Origin: Allacma fusca
Taxonomy: Eukaryota; Arthropoda; Collembola; Symphypleona; Sminthuridae
Assembly (NCBI GenBank): GCA_947179485.1
Contig: OX359250.1
Coordinates: forward strand, 3,493,661 to 3,557,660
DNA: 64,000 nucleotides
Direction of reading: 5' to 3'
Position numbers and translations under genes: made by a program. Below, piece by piece: positions 27,049-38,868 of the stretch (positions are counted from its first letter, which is position 1; every line of letters begins with the position of its first letter). A model generated the notes under the pieces. The model saw only the letters and a program-made list of their open reading frames with translations. It did no database searches and was not told the DNA's origin.

Positions 27049-27693
27049 TTTCATTGACCTAGGTCAAGAATTAGTTCGGTCACAGACTTCGAAAGCGGGA
27101 TGCCAAGTTGAGACTTTTTGAGGATTTTCGGTGCTTTGGGGGATTTTGTGCAAAGCTGTACCTTTTTCCGAAAATCGTTAAAATCTTTGAAAAATATGAG
27201 GGAAAGTTTAAGGATTTGTGTAAAAAGTTTGGAAACTAGACTTGTTCTCTGTTTCAATCGTGAGTCACATTTTTATGTCCTGAGGACGGAATTTTCTAGT
27301 ACCTAAGACCATGAGATTAGTCTCCAATGAATCCCCATGGAATTTGCTGTAACTAGAGGGTTTTGAAATATTTTATTGAAGGACAGACCGTCCATGAAAA
27401 AAATTACAGGGTCAGAAACACTCCTTGTACGTATCTTTGCTCCTAAAGATGAACTTCCCCATCCTTTTTCGTGTTCTTACAGGTCATACGCACAATTCTC
27501 AATGTAGGGGGACCTGTTGGATAGCTCCTCGGAAAGCACAGAAAATTTCTTACATCATCAATGTCAAAAGACATTTCAGAAATTATTTTGGCTGTGAGCA
27601 AAAATTTGCATTGCCAAAAACCCTAAACAAATCTCGACGGCTTGTCACATTTTTGATGACTGTGACTGCATTTCTTGACCTATGTCAATGAAA
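27049..27693. repeat. Putative repeat element with palindromic, inverted ends
   Basis: The left (27049-27070) and right (27672-27693) ends are 22-bp inverted copies with one mismatch, each containing a near-palindrome: TTGACCTAGGTCAA at 27054 and TTGACCTATGTCAA at 27675. Similarity extends further inside (GGTCACAG / CAGTCACAG). Related palindromes occur at 3825-3838 and 41290-41303. No clean target-site duplication was identified, so the class is unknown. Confidence 0.55.
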
Positions 27694-28678
27694 CCGATTT
27701 TGAAAAAGCTGGAAAGGAATGTCCTTAAAAATGGGGGAATCATAAACTGTGCTCCTTACATGGGTTAGGGGGAGAAAAATGATATGATGGTACAGGGTGG
27801 CACTAAACAATTCTTGTCTCCCTAGTGCATTGTAGAGTAACTCGTCAAATATTAAATTAAGAAAGAAAATTATTATTTGTGAGGAAAACATTTTGAAATT
27901 ATAAATATTGACATTTTTGGGCACTGCAGCCTCATTTTTGGACTGGAAAAAGACGCATTTAGAAATTCTTCTTTTTTTGGCTCTTCCGAGTTTAAAAGAA
28001 TACATCTGCTAGAAGCTCAGGGAATAGATCGACACAGAATTTTTAGACGTTATTTTCTATGAGAAATTCGGAAACAAAATTTCAGATTCATGTTTCAACA
28101 TTACTAATAATATAGGTAGCAGCACTTGACTTTTCTGTAGGAAGGTAGGAACACATCATGGGAATTTTTCTTGGTGTTCATAAAAATTAGCAAACTGTCC
28201 TTGACCATCAATAAAAAATAATGGTCTGTATTCCCACAGTATCTACAGTAAGAACATTAATTTTTGAAAGTCAAGCAGCATAATTCAAACTTCTTCAATT
28301 CAGTTCAAGGACACAATTCGGTTTCGCATGCGAATGTGAGCATTAATCTCAAGAACAAACTCCATTGTGAATCCCGACAAAAACAAAACTTGAGCCTCCA
28401 GTTGAATTTATTTTGTGCCCAACCTAGGAACTTAACTAAACAAATAAAACTCGACAACTTGAAACTCGAGTGTAGTCTTGTTGCATTCAAAGTAAGATTC
28501 AAATATTATAATACCAATTCGCTCACCATATTGTAGGGAGATAAATGAAATTCAAGCCTAGGATTATTTTAACCTATATGATTATGGCCGTTCGTTGAGG
28601 CTCCACTGATATATCAGTATATAGAGATATCAGATGTCAAGTCAAAACAATATCCTGCCTGTTAAACGCCTCCCATTA

Positions 28679-28902
28679 GGGTGTACTCACATAAAACATG
28701 TTCCTTCCGTAACCGTAAATATTTTTGTCGGCATCACGGAAGGAACTGAACGGAAACAACATTCCAACCGCTTACGAACAGACATGTCACATTCACACTT
28801 CGGTAAGTAATTACATACGGTCTGAACCTATGTGAGAGGCCTGTCCGTAACGGAGAAAAAATTTACGTGTACGGACAAAACATACTTTATGTGAGTACAC
28901 CC
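28679..28902. mobile_element. PIF/Harbinger-like MITE, 224 bp, TTA target duplication
   Basis: The terminal inverted repeats are perfect for 17 bp (GGGTGTACTCACATAAA at 28679 and its complement ending at 28902). They continue imperfectly for some 30 more bases (…CCGTA…CGTAAAT…). The element is flanked by TTA on both sides (28676-28678 and 28903-28905). A 3-bp TWA duplication with GGG-starting ends is diagnostic of PIF/Harbinger. No ORF is present, so it is non-autonomous. Confidence 0.88.
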
Positions 28903-31900
28903 TTAGCCGTAACTGCTGATGGCAACTTTTCGAAATCCATAACATGGTTACACATTTTAAATTTAGTCGTGTCGCAATTTTGAGACATTTGCTTCCAATC
29001 ATGCATTCATAAAAGTATTCGCTTCAATTCAATTTTTAATATATTGCTGTGTTTTGTATGCAAAATTATAGCAGGTGACATTGATGCTGCATATTGAAAA
29101 AATCGGGTTGAATAGATACGCAGAACATACTTGGCTTAGGTTGAAAATCTCTAAAGTGACACAGAGTGCCCAAAATATCTTAGAATGAAATTGCCCAATT
29201 GAAATTGTTATGATAGTGATGTCAACAATTCCCATGGCATTTTCCATTGGGCAACCCTTGGATAATTGCACGTGCGTTATCATTCCCATTTGAGAGACTG
29301 GCGTTTTATGAGTGGTACTTTTGACCTCCCATTGTATCTCCGATAGTTACAAAAGCATTCTTTCACATTCCTGATCGGAGCATCGAACTAACCCAGTACA
29401 CCAATTTTCATAGAAATGTAAGAATAGCTATAGTAAAATAGAATAAGCATACCACTATAAATGTATACAACTTCAAGCACGCTTCCCAGCTTATCAGCTT
29501 TTGAATTGGACGTTGTAGTGATTAGTTTTTTGGATGCTTCCAGTCTTAAAGTATGTACCGCCGTGTTGCTTGGTCTAATTGCTACTTAAGCTTAAGTATC
29601 AAATAAGTTGAGCAAATGGATCGATAACCGACCGTGCTTATAACAACATAACAAGTATCTTGTGCCCATGTTATACGCATTTAGAAGATTTGGAGTGTGT
29701 ATTTGATTCAAGATTCAAACTGTAGACGCTTGCATCTCTTATTGATTTTGAGCTAGGCGTTGTGTAAGTCCCGACTTTAAATTACACGCGAGCTCCAGTT
29801 ATACTACCTTGATGCTTCATTGCATGTGTATGGAATGTAATCACACCTATATGTACTCATTTAGCCAGCCATGCATAGCCGTAATCCCCAAATTGCAAGC
29901 CGTTCCATGCTCTGATTGATATGAAGCATGCCCATAAATTGTGGTAGCATCAATGCTAATTTTTTTAATGACAAATTGGAAAAGACGTTTTCCGGGAAAT
30001 ATCCCACGCTTTAGATTGTATCAAGTGGTATTATGCCCGTAATTTCTTTAACTAACAATAAGTATCAAGTAGTAGCACTCTAACCGAGTGTTGGGAATGC
30101 ACCATTACCGGTTACCTTGTGTAGTTCTCCGCTCAACCCTTCTCTCCTCTCTCCCTACGTGTGTTCTATTCAGCGTCAAATCACACGATCAGTCCTGGCT
30201 CTGGTCTGGGTTAAATATATATTGCATGAAAGAGTAAATGATTGGATGTCAGTAAGTAGAGCAATTACAATTTTCGTAGTCTGTAGGGCCTTTCCCACAT
30301 AGCTTACAAGGGAATCAACATTTTGTTTACTTAAAAAAATAATTTCAAAAAATGGAGAGCCAGGACGTCCTCTGGCAGTCAGAATTAATGCACACAAGAC
30401 GCATGTAGAACAGAACAATCACAATCACAAGAAATGTGCTGTAGCTAATCATATATGTACATACATAAGACGAAATTGAATCATCGGATTAAATGTTCAC
30501 ATTCTAAATTTAAGAACCTATGCAATTTTTACGAGAAATGAAAGAATGATTAATAATTCAGCAAAGTTAACATCCCTTGATGAACGTCAATAAGGGTTAC
30601 ATACTAAGTGATGCTTGGAAACTAATTAGTACAAAAATGAATCTGATTCTTTAACAAAGTTCTTTGTAAAAAATTTATTACGATGTAAAAGAAAGTTAGT
30701 TTTAGCAGTTAGTTGTTGATAGCCCGAAGATGAACACAGTTGTTGTTCCCAAGATTGCTATTTATAATAAAGAATGGATTCCACTGAAACCAATTTCAAA
30801 GGATTTTTTTTACTTAATTTGTTTGAATGTTAAATTGTGACAGGGTTCCGCTTAAGTAGTGTTGGCCATTTGAAAGTACCAACGCATTTTGATGCTTTAG
30901 CCATTTTCAGTGCATTGTGGTTGTGTGCACATATATACTATAAAATTTGCACATGTTGTCACTTGTTTGTGTGTATTTCCAATTACGTGAATTCCAATGT
31001 CTATACATTGTCGGAACTTAACTTCATACCTTGGCAAGTCATGTTTGAGTCGTAGTATTTTTTTTTGGTAGTATCAACCTTCGTTTCTAAATCCAAATGC
31101 ACGGGATTTTGACCAGGATATTTTCAAATGACCAACCTTACGAAACTTAATTATTATTTTTCCAGCCGTTTCATCTGTCTCCACCTCATCCCAAATACCG
31201 CAGTATACTTCCAATTAGATGAAACCGCCAAGCCACTGCGAACCTCCCTACAATCCAATCAAACGGCAAAGTAAACTGTTTTACGCCAATACTGTACTAT
31301 GGACATGGACCTATGACCCTTTGTATTTACTTCTCAAGCTCTGTTATATTGACTTCATGCAAGAGATGGTTTCTTCCCTCGTGAATTTTTGAGAGGACAA
31401 GTTAGAATAGAATAAAGGCCTTCATTTAAATGAGGGTGAGGCATAGCAATGTCAATTGACTAAAATGAGGGCCAGGGCGAGTATTCACAACGAGCCATTA
31501 GTACAAATCCAAAACGGATCTAGACGGGAAATTTATCTACCTACTGCCAACTACTGAGTGACCAATCAGTAAGATCCATCCGTCCCGCTTTTCCCAGAGT
31601 TATATTCTTGAAGTATCTTGTATTTTCCTCTATCCATTCCTTTGAGTTTTTGCATGCCTTCTAGATTGGGAAAAATTCTGTGGTCTGTTCTCTGTCATGT
31701 GAGCGTACTTTTTAACTGGCTACATTGTTTTTTGCTAGACTTATTCCATTGCCATTACTATAGTATTCATCAGACATCCAATGCTTGGGGATTCTTGCTT
31801 TGAAAACGAAGTAGTGACCGCATGTTGGGTGTACACGTCTACATAGATTTCTGGTGGAACTATTACAACGTATAAAATTGACGCCGCAGTAACTTTTACT

Positions 31901-31991
31901 TAGACTACGTTACTTGAGCGTCAAGAGTAATGCTTAGGTTTACAGTATCTCGAGTCGCTGTTTAATACCATTCTCTTTAATCTATTCAAAC

Positions 31992-32042
31992 ATGAAATAC
32001 AGGCAGAAACTTCCAGGCCCGTGTCCATGGGAAAAAATATGA
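31992..32042 (+). promoter_or_regulatory. uORF overlapping the ABHD start codons
   Basis: An out-of-frame ATG at 31992 opens a 16-codon reading frame. Its TGA (32040-32042) overlaps the second in-frame main-ORF ATG (32039-32041) as ATGA. If the leader includes 31992, translation of the main ORF from 32027 would be inhibited, and reinitiation at 32039 favoured. A possible acceptor AG at 31999-32000 might exclude the uORF from the mRNA. Confidence 0.45.
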
Positions 32043-35000
32043 AAACTGCCGAAACTGAAGCGGATTGTCAAGAAACAGAAGGGTAAGTTTTTAGTTTTGA
32101 AAGAGTAGCCGTTCCCAAAACGTGAAAATAGCTTGAATACTTAGATCTTCTGTAGTTCCAGGAATACGACAGGTCAAGTTTCACTAATGTAATGTATTGT
32201 ACTAGCAATCAAATATGATCGTTTTTCGTTGAATTTTCAGTCATCAGTTTTTGAATGCATGGCTTTCCACCTAGAATATATTTACTAATACCACAAATTC
32301 AGATGTTCTCAGAATTATCCTGTTTTGGATTTGCATGCCAACGAGTAGCACAGCCCAATATACTCCCGCTTATCATTTTACCGTTTTGTTGTAATTTTTG
32401 AGCAAAATAATGTTTTGTAAAATCTCCAGGAGACGGAGTTTTAACTTTAATCTGATCGTTTGATTGTGTTGAAAAGTGTAGGATACGTAGGAAATGGCAT
32501 GTCAGTTTTGATATTCATCATCTTCTTGGGTGAACCTTTCCTGTCAAAACTTTCCTTTCTCTTATTTATATCCATTTTCGCCTTTTGGACAACTTACTTA
32601 GACTCCCTAAAATTGACCACAAAGGAATATAAAAGGAAGTAAAAATAATCTGGAAGATTTTTTGCAAAAGAGCGATGAAAAAAGAAATGTCTTGCAATCT
32701 ACTATACTTAAGCATGTTGTATACCTACATAGGGGTGACAACAACTGTCATCATCATCAGTGCCTTCACTACTACTCCTCGCCTGTAGAGGTAGATAAAA
32801 GTTAGGAGAAATAAAGTTAATACATAAAGTTTAAAAAAGTCTTGCAACTTGACAGAACATATGAACAATATGACTGATAAAATTCGAGGGTTCTGAAAAT
32901 TTTCAAAAATTTTAGTCTCAAGCATATATGCAGTAAGTTTCCATTTACGCAGGACAAATGTTTAATAAAAAATGAGACTCGTAGAAAATTATTTTATGCA
33001 ATTGTTATTATCCACCCACAAATAATTCTTAAGGGCCCAAGCTCGTTGTCTATAGGATTTGTTGGCACACTAGTTTACAATAATTCTTTAGACATTGTGC
33101 GAATTTTTATCAAAGTTCTTGGGTGGAGCCTTTAAACAAATCCAATGCATTAGAATAACCAATTCCGTCGTACTCAAGAGAAAAATTCGGTGTTTGTAAA
33201 AACAGCTTCGTATTTCGTAAACTATTCTCGTGTTGTAGATTTGAGAAAAGTTTGGTATGCATTCTGAACATTCAGTGATTGAAAAGAATCTTGTCGCGGA
33301 CATTAGCGTATGTACCTAGTTCAGTTCCGCGGAGTTACAGCAAATCCTTTTCCATTTGGGACGACACATACTTGGACGAACGGACTTGGTAGTCATTGTA
33401 TCAGTGACTCTTAAATAACAAAGTAATTTCTTACAGTATTACGACACTACGAGTACGGTGACTTCTCATTCGTACATTGACTAACGTCTCTCCTTGCACT
33501 GAGGTTCCCTATAACTACATTCTGAGATCGGCCCGTATATATATATATATATATATAAGTATATATGTAATCACACTAGGGATCAAGGGAATTCTTAGAC
33601 TGTGACTATTTGATGTAACCTAACTTTAACTTCCCCAACCTGACTCTAGAGGAAGAAAGTTTCAACGGCGTAAATAATTAATGTAGTAATCATATTTATT
33701 TTTTTAAAGAAGCTTTGAAAATGTTACCTTTGCTGTTCAAATGGGGGTTTGCTTGGATCATTCAGCTATCTCACGTTGAAGCAGTCTTAAACATTTATGT
33801 AATTTAAGTTCCTTTTCCTAACCACTAACTATGTATTTTGAATTAATGTTTCTGTCTGGCTTTTTAGGTGGTTGCGAAGTTGGTTGAAGTGGTGTCCAAC
33901 ATCTATGAGTCTGTTAGCGGCCGCGGAGAAGCAAATTCTTGCCTGTAAGTCTCTCATTGGATATTACTGTAGTTTTGATTGACAGTTTTATGACTTACTG
34001 GTGGATCAAATTTCCGAACGAATTAATTATACAAGAGTAATTAAACAGACCATCCTCACGAAAATACCACAGGATTTATTAACATCCTAAAATTTTGAGC
34101 GATTTTTACGATTCGGCCGTTTTTCGACCTGCCGTCAAAAAATGGCAACTAAAGGAAGTCTTCATTAATCGAGCTTTGTTCCTGAAACTTAATTTCTCCC
34201 ATCCTGATCCTTACTCTCGCTATGTAACACGCCCATGTATACAATATTCAGTGTAGAGACAGAGACCTGTCAGATGTTCCCTGAAAAGGTCAGTGAATGT
34301 AAATATGAGCGTCAAGATTTATATTGTTTAAAAATTTGGGTGGGAATTTAATTACAAATCCTTAAAAAATTTAAACTTTCCTTCGCGTTTGTATCCCCAT
34401 GTGACCTAGAATATTAACCTCAGCCATGAAAGAAATGTTTGCATGTCTGGAAAATCCGTCGAATTGGGGGAATCAAATATTGTGGTCTAGGGGGCAGAAA
34501 ATTTACTACGTTGGAATTGAATGTCACTTAATAATAAGGAAGGCAAATTTTATGGCCGACGGTCTCCTTGCTCACAGCAGTTTAACCTTAGCTTACAATC
34601 AGTATGTAAATAATATTGTTTTATCATGATGCTTTATTCTGGTTCTTTACAGATGTTAGAACTCCTTTCCTAAATAAATATGTCAACATTGGCCCCATTG
34701 TTGGAGGTGAGGAATGTAAGATATGGACGTTAGCTATGAATGAGACCTCCAAAAAAACACCGTTAGTTTTACTTCACGGCCTGGGCTCCGGAATTGCTCT
34801 ATGGTCCTTAAATTTTGACAGCTTTGCTCATGCAAGACCCGTATACGCATTTGATTTTCTTGGTAAGTTTTTAATTAATCGTACAGTGTGTATGGATGAA
34901 TAAATTTTCATGCTAGTCGTATTGGCAACGTGCCCTCCCATCCCCCCACCAACGACCAACTGCCCCATGACCAATTCCGAATCTACGTACGGCCATCTGA

Positions 35001-38000
35001 CCTACAGCAACCAAAATGATTGTGCCACCTTCTGCAATATATTCCATGTATCTTGTGATCACCATACCTGAATTTAACCCGGCACCTTAACAAGTATCTT
35101 CTTCAAGAAGCATCAGTGATCAGATGTTCTGCTAGAATTTGAGACAATTGGCTGGAAGTTAAACGTATTTACTGAAATTCAGTTTTTCCTATAAATCGTT
35201 CACTAGAACATTAATAATTACTGCCCATATAAAAATACAAAAAGGAGATAGCGGTTGGCAATCGGAAAAAACTGTCGCCTCATAGGGCTAATATAAAGCA
35301 ATTTACCTTTTTACACGGCACTCCTTGACGTATGCTATTGTAAACCACAGATTGCAGATACGCTTGGATGCATATCACGAATAAATTACGAGTTTAGTAG
35401 ATTATAGAGAAGTGTATAGGCGTAAAGGCATCATGCCATTGTTGTTAGGATTAACTAAAGCTGTCGGATCCCCGGAAAGCAAAATTTTAGATTCCCTAAT
35501 TTTAATTCAAAATATTTTCGGGTATGTAAAAAACATTATCTCAAAAGTTTTTTTGCATCACATCATGCTTTCATGTGGATTCATTTGAGTCTGATATTGA
35601 CTTAACTGAAAGGTTGCGGTATCAGGTCCTAAATACATACGTGAGTGAGAATTATTTAAAGAGTTGCAGTAATTTTGTTTCTTGATTCAGTCTTCATGCT
35701 TGTCAGGATTGAATGTTATCCAATTCTTCCCAGATAAGTCCTTGAACCTTTAACATTTTTATTTTTAGGATTTGGAAGAAGTTCTCGGCCCGGATTTAGT
35801 TCTGATGCACTTGAAGCAGAACGGGAATTAGTGGCTTCAATTGAAGAATGGAGGAAAGAAATGAAACTGGACAATTTCGTTCTTCTAGGACACAGTATGG
35901 GGGGATTTTTAGCGACGTCTTATGCTATTCGATATCCAGAAAGGTATGGAGCTACTACAACCATCGCCTTTAGTCTTTATACCGGTCCCTTAGGTCTTAG
36001 GGATGTATACCTACAACCCATCACCCACATCGTAATCGTTATCTTTTCACATTTATGAAATGTGTGTGTCACACTATTTTTTCCTGTCTTTTCAGGACTG
36101 TCCAGGACTTTTCATGTTAGGGGTAGGGAAACTTGATGTATACCAGAGATAAGGGCGAATTTATGAGTTAAGGATAAGAGGAACTTTGTGCGTTAGGTGT
36201 AGGGATGACTGTATGTGTACCTTAAGGGTAGGGAAAGTTTTATACGTTAGGAATTTTTAGGTTACGGATTTTTAAACTATGGATAGTGGACGCTTTTTGG
36301 TTTACGTAAAGATTTGTTCAATATATTTCTGCCCCGAGAAAGTGGACCACGTACTTTCTACTAAATCGTTGAGGACCTTTCTCGGATCTCCTTGGAATTA
36401 ACGATATTGGAGGATATTGAATTATGTATTTTTTCTTATGTTTCAGGGTTTCTCATCTAATTTTGGCTGATCCATGGGGATTTCCTGAAAAACCAGCCGA
36501 TCTGAGCCAGCGGTACCCTATACCATTATGGGTCAAAGCAATCGCTTATGTTCTACAACCTTTAAATCCTCTTTGGGGCATCCGAGTTGCAGGACCTATG
36601 GGTATGCGTAGTTTTTTTTTCCACCTATATAAGTTTATGGTAAGTTTATTGCAAGTTGTGTGTATTTGTTTATGACTTACAAAATTAAAATCATATCAAA
36701 TTGAGCCAGCCTTTCTTCATTCGTGTGACGTGTGACCACGTGCACCACGTCAATCCAAAAGCTTTAAATGTAATTTATTATTACTAGCTTAGCGTTTTGT
36801 GAAGTCTCGGAGCTTTCTTGGGCTTGTCATTGACAAACAAACCACGTGCAGTCATGTGAGCATTCCATTCCTGGTGTCGTATATAAATTGAGGGGCCATG
36901 TAGTGTTGACAATTTTAAGCTCCTTTACTGGCTGTAGCCGGGTCTAGGGAAATTCGCACCTTTACCACCAAGTATATTCTATAACAGTGATTTTCTAAAG
37001 CTTGGTTTACTAGGTAAACTCATTAAAATTCTGAAACAATCTGGGCCGGGAGACTTGTAGCTTCGGAGGTATGAGAGGTCAAAGTTCGTGTAGGTAATGT
37101 AAATGTATCGCACACAGATGTTTATCCCACACATGTCGCTGCCGTATAGCCATCTTTTGATTTTATTTTTGTTGGCAAAGAATCGTAATAAAGTTTGGAT
37201 GACTCCGGCAAGATATATTTTTTTGTGTGGCACGAATTGGACACTATCTAATAGACCTTATGTTGTCTTATATTAGTGTAGAGATGTTCAAATGAAATGT
37301 CCTTAAAAAAGGTCAACTTAAAAAATGCCTTGCTACATTACATGTCACTTTTGGCCTCTAATATCTTCAAAATAATAAATCTCCCAGTCAAAATCCTTTC
37401 ATATTCTTAACCAGCACACCGAATTTGCCTCGTACGTAAGCTTTTATAAAAATCTAAAATTAGCATGTAAAATAAACCTGTTCCCAGTTATCCCATTTTA
37501 TATATTGTAACGCACCAGACTGGCCATTTTGTCAGGTAGGTGTGTTTACACATGGACATTTAAAATGTTCCAGAATTGTCTATCGCATCTCAGGATCTTT
37601 CTTGATACCGTATATTATAATACCCAGATCCAATGTACAGATCCAGTTACGTCAGGATTATCTGGAAATGTATTTTGTTTAATCAACTTACGGAAAAGTA
37701 TGGTTAAAGTCTGGTTCCGTGCAATGACCGGGTATCTTGTTATCCGGTTGGTTGAAAACTTTAATATAACCCTGGATTGGGACTTACAATGGGATTTATT
37801 CAAGTCTTCGTACAAATTTAATAGGGCAAATTTACAATGTCTCTCAGTACACTCTCAATTTACAAATTTTCTCTCGGGGCGTCATTATAGAAAATCTGGA
37901 GGCAGTTACTCATACCTGATTTTGGAGTTTATTTGAAGCTCAAGGGTACTGCTACCGATAAAATATTATCACACAAAGTTTGTCATGCTGGAGTCTCATA

Positions 38001-38868
38001 TCTATTTTTAAGGGCTTTGGGTCTGAGTAAATTTTTATGAATCTACCACTTGACACAATTATATTTGCTAAATGTTTGTAGGACCGAAATTGATTGAAAA
38101 AGTTAGACCCGACCTAGTCAATAAGTTTTCCTCTCTAACCGAAAACGGAGATGTAAAAATTGCTGATTACATTTTCCACTGTAACGCACAAAACCCAACG
38201 TAAGTGCTAATTTCTGCATGTTTTGATAGTGCTATTATTTTAAAAAGTGATCTTTAATACTGGTATTTCTGTTAAAGACTATATTATTGATGTGTAGGGG
38301 AGAGGCGGCATTCCATTCAATGATGTCTTCATTTGGCTGGGCTAAATTTCCTATGAGCAAACGTATCCCTGAGCTTCGAAAGGAAATAGGTTTAACAATG
38401 ATTTATGGGTCACGTTCTTGGGTGGATCATTCTCCGGGAAATATTATACAACAAATGAGAACTGGATCGTATGTAAACGTTCAGGTAAGACTTCAAATCT
38501 ATTGTAGTTTTCAATTTCAACCTTATTATGTTACCAACAAAGTGAGGTAATACTATCATTACACATCTGTCCTCGTGTTTCTCGTGGTTGAGTTTTGAAT
38601 ATTTAATTAGATCATTCAAGGAGCTGGTCACCATGTTTACGCTGACAAAAAGGACAACTTTAATGAAATTGTTCTTAAAGCTTGTGAGAAAGCTGATGAG
38701 GACAGGCAGTTTAAAGATGAAGGAGAAAAAAGGACGCCCAATGTTGAAAATCATGAAGTTTTACAGTCCGCAGTAGCGTCTTACCCCACACACAAGTCTA
38801 AAGATAAAGTCGAATCCAAACTGTCCACACATTCGACAAGTGAATCCAATCAAGTAATACAAGATTGA
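32027..38868 (+). CDS. ABHD4: ABHD4/ABHD5-family alpha/beta hydrolase (pummelig-like)
   Basis: Lipid-metabolic alpha/beta-hydrolase of the ABHD4/ABHD5 (CGI-58) clade, acting on (N-acyl/lyso)phospholipids and at lipid droplets. Coding exons: 32027-32082, 33868-33944, 34653-34862, 35769-35943, 36447-36601, 38082-38199, 38298-38484, 38611-38868; phases match, 411 aa. Residues 20-31 ([12 protein letters not shown]) match the Trp-rich droplet anchor of CGI-58. Next come [10 protein letters not shown] (oxyanion region), [11 protein letters not shown] and GHSMGG with nucleophile Ser157, where ABHD5 has Asn. Then [10 protein letters not shown], Asp307 (SRSWVDH) and His333 in GAGHHVYAD, which also forms the HX4D motif (His333/Asp338). 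The Ser favours ABHD4 or the arthropod orthologue pummelig. The C-terminal ~60 residues are low-complexity and charged. Two in-frame ATGs lie in exon 1 (32027, 32039). Confidence 0.95.
33536..33557. repeat. (TA)11 microsatellite in ABHD intron 1
   Basis: Uninterrupted TA dinucleotide run between coding exons 1 and 2. Confidence 0.92.
36120..36310. repeat. Dispersed repeat, copy lacking the hAT MITE (related empty site)
   Basis: Lies in the intron between ABHD coding exons 4 and 5. AAGGATAAGAG-GAACTTT-GCGTTAGGTG (to 36199) matches the left flank of the MITE at 12178-12207. AGGAATTTTTAGGTTACGG (36249-36267) matches the right flank at ~12858-12876. The target word appears once, as GTTAGGTG (36192-36199). 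Confidence 0.7.
36602..38081 (+). other. ABHD intron 5, with an unconvincing open frame
   Basis: A 1.5 kb intron between exons at phase 1. It includes an open frame of 135 codons (37529-37936) without recognisable domain. I see no repeat with definable ends. Confidence 0.6.

Larger units (their letters stand above)
20100..32026. other. 12 kb gap between divergent RanBP9 and ABHD genes, no gene recognised
   Basis: No open frame here shows a recognisable domain or a splice-linked series. It holds the RanBP9 5' region (20100-20500), repeat fragments (~24300-24380, ~27049-27693) and a Harbinger-like MITE at 28679-28902. A candidate untranslated first exon lies near 26150-26324, and a (TA/AT)-rich stretch with palindromic ATATC words near 28608-28635. 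The remainder is featureless A+T-rich sequence. Small or untranslated exons of the neighbours may be hidden here. Confidence 0.5.

Noticed and set aside
37529-37936. 135-codon open frame inside an ABHD intron
   Set aside because: No domain, signal peptide or splice linkage, and its composition looks like translated A+T-rich intron. A sense-strand intronic ORF of this size is within chance.
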